Source of the DNA: Clostridia bacterium
GTDB lineage: Bacteria > Bacillota > Clostridia > Christensenellales > CAG-314
Direction of reading: 5' to 3'
Length of the DNA: 6,911 nucleotides
NCBI GenBank assembly: GCA_028710055.1
Contig: JAQUSX010000034.1
Location: 1-6,911, forward strand
Positions 1 to 6,627 of this stretch are shown here, piece after piece. A program made the position numbers and the translations under genes. The notes beneath the pieces were generated by a model that was given only the letters and a program-made list of their open reading frames with translations, did not search any database and was not told the DNA's origin. The number at the start of each line of letters is the position of its first letter. The stretch's first letter is position 1.

Positions 1-517
1 CTATCGTAATATGCTTATGTCTTTTCGGCAAAGTGTCAGCGATTTGAGTAAGCCCCATATAGCCGACGTTGTCGCAAAACAAAATTCCGCCGACTCGTAA
101 AACTTTTAATAAATGCGGCAAAAAATCAATATACTGTCCTTTCGGTCCGTCCATAAAAATAAAATCGTATTCGCCCGTGAGTTTTGGCACGATTTCACGA
201 GCGTCGCCTATAAAAATATTAACTCTGTCGCTTACGCCCGTTAAATTAAAATTATTTTTTGCTTCCGCTGCCCTATATTCGTCAAACTCGATAGTGTTGA
301 GAACGGCCTTAGGACAAACGGTAAGCATAAGTATTCCGCTAAAACCTATCGCGGTGCCGATTTCCAAAATTTTAGAAGGCTTAGTTTCTTGTAAAGTTTC
401 AACAAGTTTGGCTTCGGTATCGGATTTTAGTACGGGAACGAAATTTTCTTTCGCTTCTATTCTTAATTCGGCTAAGAATTTTTCACGGATAAGGTTGATG
501 TTTTCGCCGTCTGACAT
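1..517 (-). CDS. SAM-dependent O-methyltransferase, YrrM/TrmR-like (partial, C-terminus beyond the left edge)
   Basis: I translated the minus strand by hand and found 172 uninterrupted codons, starting MSDGENINLIREK and still open at base 1. It is a class I (Rossmann) methyltransferase of the cation-dependent O-methyltransferase family. Visible features are motif I LEIGTAIGFS (51-60), the acidic residue E77 in TIEFDE for the SAM ribose, GDA with D105, MDGPKGQY (122-129) with D123, and CDN with D149 and N150; D123, D149 and N150 match the metal ligands of this family. Relatives are about 210-220 residues, so roughly 40 are missing. The start is well fixed: the RNase J stop codon lies in the same frame one codon upstream, and the next Met is residue 64. 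No good Shine-Dalgarno is visible, so translation is probably coupled to RNase J. Bacillus YrrM (TrmR) methylates 5-hydroxyuridine at tRNA wobble position 34; that role here is inferred from similarity, and a small-molecule methyltransferase is the alternative. Confidence 0.88.
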   Translation of the reverse strand, partial: MSDGENINLIREKFLAELRIEAKENFVPVLKSDTEAKLVETLQETKPSKILEIGTAIGFSGILMLTVCPKAVLNTIEFDEYRAAEAKNNFNLTGVSDRVNIFIGDAREIVPKLTGEYDFIFMDGPKGQYIDFLPHLLKVLRVGGILFCDNVGYMGLTQIADTLPKRHKHITI

Positions 518-520
518 TGC

Positions 521-2197
521 TTAAATTCTCGTTTTGTCAAGGTCGCAAACCATAATGATGGGCAGTATCATAGGAAAACGCTGAAAGTTTTTCTTAAAAT
601 ACGACCGCAGTTGTTTGATTACAGCTTGTTTTGCGGCGTTTATTTCAAACTTTGGCATAACGCTGGTGAGCGCTTCGGTCGAAAGTCGTTTCAGCTCGTC
701 AATGACCGCGCCGCCCGTGTTATCGCCAGCGTAAAAACATCCGCGCGTAATAACCTGCGGCTGCGCCACTATCTTGCCAGCCCAAACCGCCGCTGTGACT
801 ATTATAACGCCTTCTTCACTCAGAGCCAGTCTGTCTTTTAATATACTGTTGCCAACGTCGCCCACGCCAAGACCGTCTATCAATATATTGCCGTTAGGCA
901 CTTTGCCTTTATATATAAGTTTGTTTCCGTCAAGTTCTATCTGGTCGCCTATCTCGGGAATAAAAATTTTGCCTCTTTTGTGTCCCAACTCCTCAACCAA
1001 ACTGGCGTGCTGTGAAAGATGTCTGTATTCGCCGTGAACGGGAATAAAGAATTTCGGTTTTATCAAAGTATAAATAAGTTTCAATTCTTCCTTGCAAGCG
1101 TGTCCGCTGACATGCACTTCGTCGATAGCGGAATACACTACGGTCGCGCCAAGCTTGTATAAATTATTTATAACTCTGTATATGTCTCTTTCGTTACCGG
1201 GGATTGGCGAAGACGAAAGAATAATTGTGTCGTTTTTTCCAATAGTGACTTTATTAAACTCTCCGCTTGCCATACGTGTAAGCGCCGACATAGGCTCGCC
1301 TTGACTGCCCGTGGTGAAAATAACGAGATTGTGGTCGGGAATATTAGCTATTTTGTTTATGTCGACAACCCAGTCCTTGTCCACCGTAAGATAGCCCGCT
1401 TTTTGAGCCGTATCGACAACGTTGATCATACTTCTGCCCGATAATGCCACTTTGCGTTTATGGCGTTTAGCTATTTCAAACATTTGCTGAAGTCTGTCCA
1501 CGTTGGATGAAAAAGTGGTAATCAGTATCCGTCTTGTAGCGTTTTCGGTGAAAAGACTGTCCAGCGACTCCGCCACTACGCTTTCGCTCATGGTGTAGCC
1601 GTTACGCTCGACGTTGGTCGATTCGCTCATAAGGCACATTACGCCCTTTTTGCCTATTTCCGCTATACGGGTAAGGTTCATTATTTCGCCGTGCAAAGGC
1701 GTGTAGTCAATTTTGAAATCGCCCGTGTGAAAAACCACGCCCACAGGTGTGGTGATAGCTACGGCAAGACTGCCCGCAACGGAATGTGAAACGTGTATAA
1801 ACTCGATACTGAAATTTTTACCCAGTTTTACCGTAGTTCTGTCGCCCACTTCTTTGTAAGTGACCATTTCTTCCACGTTATGTTCGCGGAGTTTGTTACC
1901 CACCAAAGCCAAAGTCAAACGTGTGCCGTAAAGAGTTGTTTTGCCAAGCTCTTTTACCAAAAAAGGCACACCGCCGATATGGTCTTCGTGTCCGTGCGTC
2001 AGTAAAATGCCTTTGATTTTGTTTTTATTTTCTTTTAGGTAGGTCATATCGGGAATTACTAGGTCAATGCCTGGCATTTCGCTGGTTGGGAAAGACACGC
2101 CGCAGTCGAGTATTACGATTTCGTCGCCGTACTCAAACACAGTCATATTTTTGCCGATTTCTCCGACGCCTCCCAAAAACATTATTTTAAGTTTCAT
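521..2197 (-). CDS. rnj: Ribonuclease J (metallo-beta-lactamase/beta-CASP RNase)
   Basis: The 558-residue protein matches the usual RNase J length (about 555). RNase J is a cytoplasmic, zinc-dependent enzyme with 5'-3' exonuclease and endonuclease activity in mRNA decay and rRNA maturation. The metallo-beta-lactamase core shows the HxHxDH motif as THGHEDH (H68, H70, D72, H73), then H138 in VSHS and D160 in FHTGD. The beta-CASP part includes TTGSQGEP (295-302), HVSGH (H362, H366) and PVHGEYRH (H388). The C-terminal domain carries GVGDVGNSILKDR (444-456) and ends in the conserved RSYF...PMILPII stretch, plus about ten extra residues. I chose the ATG at 2197 because the protein then begins MKLKIMFLGGVGEIGKN, like known RNase J, and AAAGGGAG lies upstream at 2211-2218, although the 13-nt spacing is long. 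The frame stays open upstream to 2308, but that stretch is unlike RNase J and overlaps the promoter. Whether it is the J1 or J2 type cannot be settled by eye. Confidence 0.97.
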   Translation of the reverse strand: MKLKIMFLGGVGEIGKNMTVFEYGDEIVILDCGVSFPTSEMPGIDLVIPDMTYLKENKNKIKGILLTHGHEDHIGGVPFLVKELGKTTLYGTRLTLALVGNKLREHNVEEMVTYKEVGDRTTVKLGKNFSIEFIHVSHSVAGSLAVAITTPVGVVFHTGDFKIDYTPLHGEIMNLTRIAEIGKKGVMCLMSESTNVERNGYTMSESVVAESLDSLFTENATRRILITTFSSNVDRLQQMFEIAKRHKRKVALSGRSMINVVDTAQKAGYLTVDKDWVVDINKIANIPDHNLVIFTTGSQGEPMSALTRMASGEFNKVTIGKNDTIILSSSPIPGNERDIYRVINNLYKLGATVVYSAIDEVHVSGHACKEELKLIYTLIKPKFFIPVHGEYRHLSQHASLVEELGHKRGKIFIPEIGDQIELDGNKLIYKGKVPNGNILIDGLGVGDVGNSILKDRLALSEEGVIIVTAAVWAGKIVAQPQVITRGCFYAGDNTGGAVIDELKRLSTEALTSVMPKFEINAAKQAVIKQLRSYFKKNFQRFPMILPIIMVCDLDKTRI

Positions 2198-2264
2198 ATA
2201 TATTAAATTTCTCCCTTTGTCAAAAATAATATCCGTCATAAAAAAATTTTGGCGGTACAAATTA

Positions 2265-2298
2265 ATTATATAATAACCTATTTTTGACAAAATGTCGA
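2265..2298 (-). promoter_or_regulatory. Predicted sigma-A-type promoter of the RNase J operon
   Basis: Read on the minus strand, a -35 TCGACA (2298-2293, five of six to consensus) is followed after 17 bp by a -10 TATTAT (2275-2270). A TATAAT overlaps just downstream (2270-2265) but has no good -35 at the right distance. Transcription would start near 2263, leaving a leader of about 65 nt before the ATG at 2197. The call rests on sequence match only. Confidence 0.55.
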
Positions 2299-2310
2299 AT
2301 GAAAACATTA

Positions 2311-2369
2311 AAAGCGTTTGCCTTTTTTGTATGTATGACCTATAATGATTTTAGCGTGAAAAACGCTTT
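2311..2369 (+). repeat. 9-bp inverted repeat bracketing the serC promoter
   Basis: AAAGCGTTT (2311-2319) and AAACGCTTT (2361-2369) are exact reverse complements whose centres lie 50 bp apart. The left arm overlaps the first two bases of the -35 and the right arm lies just past the expected transcription start. The right arm can also pair locally: AGCGT (2353-2357) with ACGCT (2363-2367) makes a 5-bp hairpin with a 5-nt loop. It may be an operator pair or chance in AT-rich DNA. Confidence 0.35.
2318..2346 (+). promoter_or_regulatory. Predicted sigma-A-type promoter of serC-serA
   Basis: A -35 TTGCCT (2318-2323) is followed by an exact 17-bp spacer and a perfect -10 TATAAT (2341-2346). Transcription would begin around 2352-2354, giving a leader of about 48 nt before serC. 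This is too short for a T-box or a large riboswitch. The promoter lies back to back with that of RNase J, with the -35 boxes about 20 bp apart. Confidence 0.7.
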
Positions 2370-2400
2370 AAAATATCATATTTTTATCAAGGAGAGAAAA

Positions 2401-3477
2401 ATGCGAGTATTTAACTTTTGTGCGGGACCTTCCACAATGCCTGTTGAAGTATTGAAAAAATTTCAAGACGAAATGTTGGATTACCACGGCAGCGGAATGG
2501 GACCTATGGAGTTTTCCCACCGCGCGCCTATCTATGACGAAATCAACGAAGGCGCAATGGCTCTGCTGCGCGAGCTTATGGGTATTCCCGAAAATTACGA
2601 AATTTTGTTTTTGACGGGCGGCGCGACGACTCAGTTTGAGGGCGTGCCTCTAAACCTTTTGGGCAAAAACAACAAAGCAGATTACATCGTTACCGGTCAT
2701 TGGGCAAATAACAGCTACAAAGCCGCAACTAAATACGGCGACTGCGTTGTAGCGGGAACAAGCGAAGACAAAAAATACACTTATACCCCCGACTTTAACA
2801 TTCGCAAAGATGCCGCTTACGTTCACATTACGACAAACAACACTATTTACGGCACTCGTTTTTCTAAAAAAATCGATACAAACGTTCCTATCGTAGCGGA
2901 TATGTCGAGTAATATTCTCTCCCAACCATACAACGTGTCCGATTACGGCGTGATTTACGCTGGCTCACAAAAGAATATGGCCTGCGCCGGTCTTACCGTC
3001 GTTATCGTACGCAAAGATTTGCTTAATGAAGAATCAATCGTTTCCTGCTGCCCCAATATGATGCGTTGGACAACACACGCGGCTAAAAAGAGCATTTTTA
3101 ACACTCCCCCGACTTACATCGTGTACGTGCTTAAAACTATGCTTGAATGGCTCAAAAAATTCGGCGGCGTAGAAAAAATTTATGAGCAAAACCTTTATCA
3201 GGCAAAACTCGTTTACGACGCAATCGACAACAGTAAGATTTTCTCTAACCCTATCAAGAGCTTTGAAGACCGTTCGCTTATGAACCTTATTTTCACAACG
3301 GGCAACGAGGAACTCGACGCGAAATTTATAAAGGAAGCCACCGCAAACGGTATGCTTTACCTAAAAGGTCACAGAGCCGCGGGCGGTATGAGAGCAAGCT
3401 TGTATAACGCAATGTCAAACGAAGGCGCTCAATACTTGGCTGAATTTATTAAAAAATTCGATATGGAAAATAAATAA
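2401..3477 (+). CDS. serC: Phosphoserine aminotransferase
   Basis: The 358-residue protein has the normal SerC length. It is a cytoplasmic PLP enzyme of aminotransferase class V that converts 3-phosphohydroxypyruvate and glutamate to 3-phosphoserine and 2-oxoglutarate. Visible landmarks are NFCAGPSTMP (5-14), SHR (39-41) for substrate phosphate, LTGGATTQF (71-79), W101 for PLP stacking, TTNNTIYGT (144-152), D167 in VADMSSN for the PLP ring nitrogen, K191 in GSQKN as the Schiff-base lysine, FNTPPT (233-238) and GHRAAGGMRAS (323-333) with H324, R325 and R331. The ATG at 2401 was chosen because AAGGAGAG (2389-2396) sits at good spacing and the protein starts as known SerC does; the open frame back to 2284 crosses the promoter. 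Two TAA stops follow each other. The gene is 74 bp upstream of serA, probably in one transcript. Oddities are MACAG after K191 where IGPAG is usual, and a divergent loop at 218-230. Confidence 0.97.
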   Translation: MRVFNFCAGPSTMPVEVLKKFQDEMLDYHGSGMGPMEFSHRAPIYDEINEGAMALLRELMGIPENYEILFLTGGATTQFEGVPLNLLGKNNKADYIVTGHWANNSYKAATKYGDCVVAGTSEDKKYTYTPDFNIRKDAAYVHITTNNTIYGTRFSKKIDTNVPIVADMSSNILSQPYNVSDYGVIYAGSQKNMACAGLTVVIVRKDLLNEESIVSCCPNMMRWTTHAAKKSIFNTPPTYIVYVLKTMLEWLKKFGGVEKIYEQNLYQAKLVYDAIDNSKIFSNPIKSFEDRSLMNLIFTTGNEELDAKFIKEATANGMLYLKGHRAAGGMRASLYNAMSNEGAQYLAEFIKKFDMENK

Positions 3478-3496
3478 TAAACAATACAAAATTAAC

Positions 3497-3520
3497 GGGA
3501 CGGTAAAAAAATATCGTCCC
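3497..3520 (+). other. Hairpin between serC and serA (terminator-like stem without U-tract)
   Basis: GGGACGGTA (3497-3505) pairs with TATCGTCCC (3512-3520) in a 9-bp stem with one G-T pair and an AAAAAA loop. The next bases are TAAAAAATAG, so there is no U-tract for efficient termination on the plus strand. It resembles the true terminator after serA. It may be a worn terminator, an RNA-processing or stability element, or a brake that lowers serA relative to serC. Confidence 0.6.
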
Positions 3521-3551
3521 TAAAAAATAGCAGACAAAAAGGAAAATAAAA

Positions 3552-4676
3552 ATGAAAGATATTTTGACTTTATCTGAAATAAGCCCTTTAGCAGGTCAAA
3601 CTTTGGGAAACGCTTATACGGTTGTAAAAGAAGCTAACGCTCCCGAAGGTATTTTGGTAAGAGCGTTTGAGATGAAAGATTATGAATTGGCAAAATCAGT
3701 AAAAATTATCGCTCGCGCGGGCGCAGGCGTAAACAATATTCCTCTTGACAGATACGCAGGCGAAGGCGTAATAGTATGCAATACTCCCGGCGCAAACAGC
3801 AACGGCGTAAAAGAACTTACCATACTCGCGCTTTTACTTTGCGGCAGAGACGTATTTAACGGCATTCAATGGACGCAAGGATTAAAAGACGGCGAAACGA
3901 CCGTTGAACAACAAGTAGAAAAAGGCAAGAAGAGCTATGTCGGCACGGAAATTATGGGTAAAACGCTCGGTCTGATAGGTTTTGGCGAAATCGGACGCAA
4001 AGTCGCGGAATCAGCTCATTGTCTTGGTATGGACATCGTTTTTGTAGATCCGTTTTATACCGCACAAGTTCCGTCTTGGGCAAAACAGGTGCAAACGAAC
4101 GAAGAAGTTTTTGCTGTGGCTGACATTATTACGGTACACGTTCCTTTGCTTGACGCTACACGCGGCTTTATCAATGAAAAGGCAATTGCGTTAATGAAAG
4201 ACGGCGCGTGCGTGGTTAATATCGCCCGCGGCGAACTCGTGGACAGCGACGCAATGCTCAAAAATCTTGACAGCGGTAAAATCAAAAGATACGTTACAGA
4301 TTTTCCGTCAGCAAAACTTGTCGGACACAAAAAAGTCGTTACTATACCCCACCTTGGCGCAAGCACTTTTGAGTCCGAAGACAACTGCGCGGTTATGGCT
4401 GCGCGTCAAATCAAAAACTTCCTTGAAAAAGGCGACATTATAAACTCGGTTAATTATCCCAATATCGCATTTCCCAACAAAGGCAAGGTCGCCGTGGTTT
4501 TATTCAAAGCTTCCGCAAAAGACGCTGTTGAAAATATGGTTTCAAAACAAAAAAACAATAAATACGAAATAAAAATAAGAAAAGATTACGGCGCGGCAAA
4601 AATCGACTTTATAGATAATATTCCCGTTAAAGAGCTTGAAAGCATCTCGGGAGTTTTAAAAGTTTTGACTATTTAA
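3552..4676 (+). CDS. serA: D-3-phosphoglycerate dehydrogenase, short clostridial type with ACT-like tail
   Basis: The 374-residue protein belongs to the D-2-hydroxyacid dehydrogenases and oxidises 3-phosphoglycerate to 3-phosphohydroxypyruvate with NAD, the first step of serine synthesis. The split substrate domain includes ARAGAGVNNIP (54-64). The nucleotide domain has GFGEIG (143-148) and D166 after the second strand, which points to NAD rather than NADP. Catalytic R226 lies in NIARGEL and H267 in IPHLGAS. The acidic partner expected around 254 is missing: the segment reads TDFPSAKLVG. Residues about 312-374 look like a shortened ACT domain ending SGVLKVLTI, but the ligand-binding loop after the first strand is not recognisable, so serine feedback is doubtful. 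The start is supported by AAAAAGGA (3536-3543), 8 nt before ATG, and by the family-like N-terminus ILTLSEISP. The gene lies downstream of serC and ends before a strong terminator. A related 2-hydroxyacid dehydrogenase is the only alternative, and the serC linkage argues against it. Confidence 0.93.
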   Translation: MKDILTLSEISPLAGQTLGNAYTVVKEANAPEGILVRAFEMKDYELAKSVKIIARAGAGVNNIPLDRYAGEGVIVCNTPGANSNGVKELTILALLLCGRDVFNGIQWTQGLKDGETTVEQQVEKGKKSYVGTEIMGKTLGLIGFGEIGRKVAESAHCLGMDIVFVDPFYTAQVPSWAKQVQTNEEVFAVADIITVHVPLLDATRGFINEKAIALMKDGACVVNIARGELVDSDAMLKNLDSGKIKRYVTDFPSAKLVGHKKVVTIPHLGASTFESEDNCAVMAARQIKNFLEKGDIINSVNYPNIAFPNKGKVAVVLFKASAKDAVENMVSKQKNNKYEIKIRKDYGAAKIDFIDNIPVKELESISGVLKVLTI

Positions 4677-4731
4677 TTTAAGTCGAATATAAAGCAAAAG
4701 TTTTGCAACTAAAAAAAAACAAAAAATTAAA

Positions 4732-4760
4732 GGGACGCGAATATCGTCCCTTTTCTTTTA
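4732..4760. terminator. Bidirectional intrinsic terminator between serA and the membrane-protein operon
   Basis: GGGACG (4732-4737) pairs with CGTCCC (4745-4750) around a 7-nt loop, and AAA/TTT on either side can lengthen the stem. On the plus strand the stem is followed by TTTTCTTTTATATTTTTTAT, a good U-tract for serA. On the minus strand it is followed by TTTAATTTTTTG and more T (4731 down to 4711), suitable for the convergent gene that stops at 4774. Confidence 0.88.
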
Positions 4761-4773
4761 TATTTTTTATATC

Positions 4774-5748
4774 TTATTTTACCGTTTCGCTCGTAAGCTC
4801 AATTTTTATTCGTTTTGTAAAATAAGGTTTCTCTTCAAGTTCAAAGTATTCCACTGCGCCGACGCATTTTATAAGCAGGAATGAGTACAGGTTGATTATC
4901 GCGGACAAGACTATCGACACCCAGTTGAGTTTTGTAAGATCTTGCGTGAAGTAGTTTATTAACAAAGTGAAAATCGACGATAACGATATAATAAGAAAAA
5001 TCTTCCAAAACACAGTCCAAAAAACTTTTGCGATTTTTTGGAAAGAAATTTTTAGTGATTCGCGTACGCCTTGACGGTTAACTATCATTTGGGGCAGCCA
5101 GAAAGTAAACATAGTTTGTCTCGCAGAATAAGCGAAAAACAAGAAAACTACGGAAATAATTATACCCGCCGTTCTTAGCGGTGCAAGTACGAACACATAC
5201 GTTCCCACCACACCGAATAGTATCAAAGCGTCCATCCATAGTGTTGATATCATCTGCCAAAGACTGAATTTTAATGTTTTTCCGAGATTTTTGAAAAAAT
5301 ACCATATATATGGACGGGAGTTTGCCGTTTCCATAAATTCGGTCAAATGCGACACGGCTGGAATATCTGTAAAAGCTAATAAATATCTATACACCATTAT
5401 ACCAAATAGCAGTCCCACCGCCGCCCAGCTTAGAGAAATAAACATTCCTTGTATTCGGTCCAGCGCGTCTCTTAGTTTTGTAATAACGTTAAATATATCG
5501 TCGTTAAGTTTGTTGGAATCAAAGGATTCGTCGCCGGAAAAATATGCGGCAAAGTCGGAAACGATAACGTTAAAGTCCTCTTTTAGTTGGAGCTCGGAAA
5601 GCAGTTCCACAGCCGTGTCAAAGGTAGCGGAAACGCTCATTGCAAAAATCGCCACAATCAAAGAGATTATGATAAGCTGTACCATAATGGTTTTTAATAT
5701 AAGCGGAAAATTCGTTACCGATAATCTTAAAGCTTTTTTAAAATGCAT
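4774..5748 (-). CDS. Polytopic membrane protein of unknown function (second gene of the pair)
   Basis: The 324-residue protein matches no family I can name. About six membrane segments are visible, at roughly 20-42, 103-125, 160-188, 192-216, 243-266 and 275-297. Between the first two lies a 60-residue, acidic, probably helical and extracytoplasmic region (43-102). The C-terminal 25 residues are charged, likely cytoplasmic, and contain AVEYFELEE. AAAGGAG (5762-5756) gives a strong ribosome binding site that overlaps the stop codon of the upstream membrane gene; only 12 nt separate the two genes and they share a frame, so coupled translation is likely. Order and spacing of the segments and several motifs (WLPQMI at 217-222, then R/S positions, then a Y/F-rich end) parallel the upstream protein, suggesting diverged paralogues. 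It could be a transporter-like or integral accessory protein; nothing points to an enzyme, and no ATP-binding partner lies beside it. Confidence 0.85.
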   Translation of the reverse strand: MHFKKALRLSVTNFPLILKTIMVQLIIISLIVAIFAMSVSATFDTAVELLSELQLKEDFNVIVSDFAAYFSGDESFDSNKLNDDIFNVITKLRDALDRIQGMFISLSWAAVGLLFGIMVYRYLLAFTDIPAVSHLTEFMETANSRPYIWYFFKNLGKTLKFSLWQMISTLWMDALILFGVVGTYVFVLAPLRTAGIIISVVFLFFAYSARQTMFTFWLPQMIVNRQGVRESLKISFQKIAKVFWTVFWKIFLIISLSSIFTLLINYFTQDLTKLNWVSIVLSAIINLYSFLLIKCVGAVEYFELEEKPYFTKRIKIELTSETVK

Positions 5749-5755
5749 TTATTTT

Positions 5756-5763
5756 CTCCTTTA
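5756..5763 (-). promoter_or_regulatory. Ribosome binding site overlapping the upstream stop codon
   Basis: Read on the minus strand, TAAAGGAG combines the TAA stop of the first membrane gene (5763-5761) with a near-perfect Shine-Dalgarno for the second (ATG at 5748). This arrangement is typical of translational coupling and fixes the start of the second gene. Confidence 0.8.
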
Positions 5764-6627
5764 AAACAGCGAAACCCGTATATCGTTGCGGACACCTTCC
5801 GTTAAGTCGTTGTAAATTTTCATTGCGAAAACGGGCAAGAACATACACCAGAATACGTAATACAATATGGATATAATAATATGTACCGCCATAGGATACC
5901 ACGCCATTGTGGTGAATAAATATCTGGAAATCACTTTAACTAGCCAAGCGACCAAAAACGTTCCGTAAAACTTTAACATAATGCTTTTTAGTTTTGTAGA
6001 AACAAGCCGCGCGGAGTACGAAACGGCAACGTTAAAACGATATCCGTCGGAAAGCATAGACGGTACGGTGCATATCGAGAGCATCAAAAACACCATATAA
6101 ACCGCGTAAAAAATGACGGTCACGGCGAACGACAAAGCGAAAAGCAGCCAGCCGCCGATATTCATTACGTAAAACAGATATATCATTCCGCATATTACTA
6201 TGCTTATAAATTCGTAACCGAAAGTCATTATGAGAAAATACGGCAAAACCGACAGCAAGCTTTCGTTAAGCATTGAAAAAATGCTCGAATACGAACGCAT
6301 ACCCAAACGCATATGCCTTTCCACCGCCGAAATCGTCATACATAACGAGAAAAACAGCGTGATTGCTCCCAATAGATATATCCACCAGTTTGCCGACAAA
6401 TTTACGCTTGTAAAATAGTTGAATAAATCATAAGTAAAATTGTCCATTGTAAAGGCGGAAACCGACGTTATTTGTCTCGCGTAATTGATAAAAAAGTCAG
6501 CGGGTGTATTGTCCACCGAAAAAGCGTTAGAAAATCCCAATAATGCTGCGGGCAAAATCACCAGCGGCAGCATAAAAATAAAATTTTTCAAGATGTAAAC
6601 GAGCGTAGATTTTTTACCCTTTCTCAT
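5761..6627 (-). CDS. Polytopic membrane protein of unknown function (first gene of the pair)
   Basis: The 288-residue protein is not one I recognise. It begins with a basic stretch (MRKGKK) and has about six hydrophobic segments near 13-36, 82-101, 124-152, 158-189, 215-238 and 244-268, which suggests a cytoplasmic N-terminus by the positive-inside rule. A polar, aromatic-rich loop (37-81) follows the first segment, in the same place as the acidic loop of the neighbouring protein. TVPSM (187-191) and AMKIYNDLTE (268-277) parallel WLPQM and AVEYFELEE in that neighbour. I chose the ATG at 6627 because GGGAGG (6640-6635) sits 7 nt upstream. The frame is open back to an ATG at 6735 with only a weak AAGGCG before it, so a 36-residue N-terminal extension is possible but less likely. 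The gene leads a two-gene operon from a promoter near 6755-6783. No substrate or partner can be inferred. Confidence 0.82.
   Translation of the reverse strand: MRKGKKSTLVYILKNFIFMLPLVILPAALLGFSNAFSVDNTPADFFINYARQITSVSAFTMDNFTYDLFNYFTSVNLSANWWIYLLGAITLFFSLCMTISAVERHMRLGMRSYSSIFSMLNESLLSVLPYFLIMTFGYEFISIVICGMIYLFYVMNIGGWLLFALSFAVTVIFYAVYMVFLMLSICTVPSMLSDGYRFNVAVSYSARLVSTKLKSIMLKFYGTFLVAWLVKVISRYLFTTMAWYPMAVHIIISILYYVFWCMFLPVFAMKIYNDLTEGVRNDIRVSLF

Noticed and set aside
69..524. Plus-strand open frame of 151 codons opposite the methyltransferase
   Set aside because: The minus strand encodes a clear Rossmann methyltransferase with its motifs here; the plus frame has no recognisable domain and is a shadow.
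2198..2308. N-terminal extension of RNase J to an ATG at 2308
   Set aside because: The 37 extra residues are unlike any RNase J, cover the predicted promoter, and the ATG at 2197 gives the family-typical start.
2284..2312. TTGACA (2284-2289) as the -35 of a plus-strand promoter
   Set aside because: At 16-18 bp downstream there are only poor -10 candidates (CATTAA, ATTAAA), whereas TTGCCT-17-TATAAT slightly downstream is far better.
2284..2400. N-terminal extension of SerC to 2284
   Set aside because: It would cross a perfect TATAAT promoter, and the ATG at 2401 has a strong ribosome binding site and a family-typical N-terminus.
2347..2400. T-box or riboswitch controlling the serine genes
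   Set aside because: The predicted leader is only about 48 nt, has no T-box consensus and holds just a 5-bp hairpin.
4055..4384. Minus-strand open frame inside serA
   Set aside because: It lies opposite conserved dehydrogenase motifs and has no domain of its own.
4694..4706. Palindrome GCAAAAGTTTTGC downstream of serA
   Set aside because: The arms leave a one-base loop, so it is not a stable hairpin, and the real terminator lies 25 bp further on.
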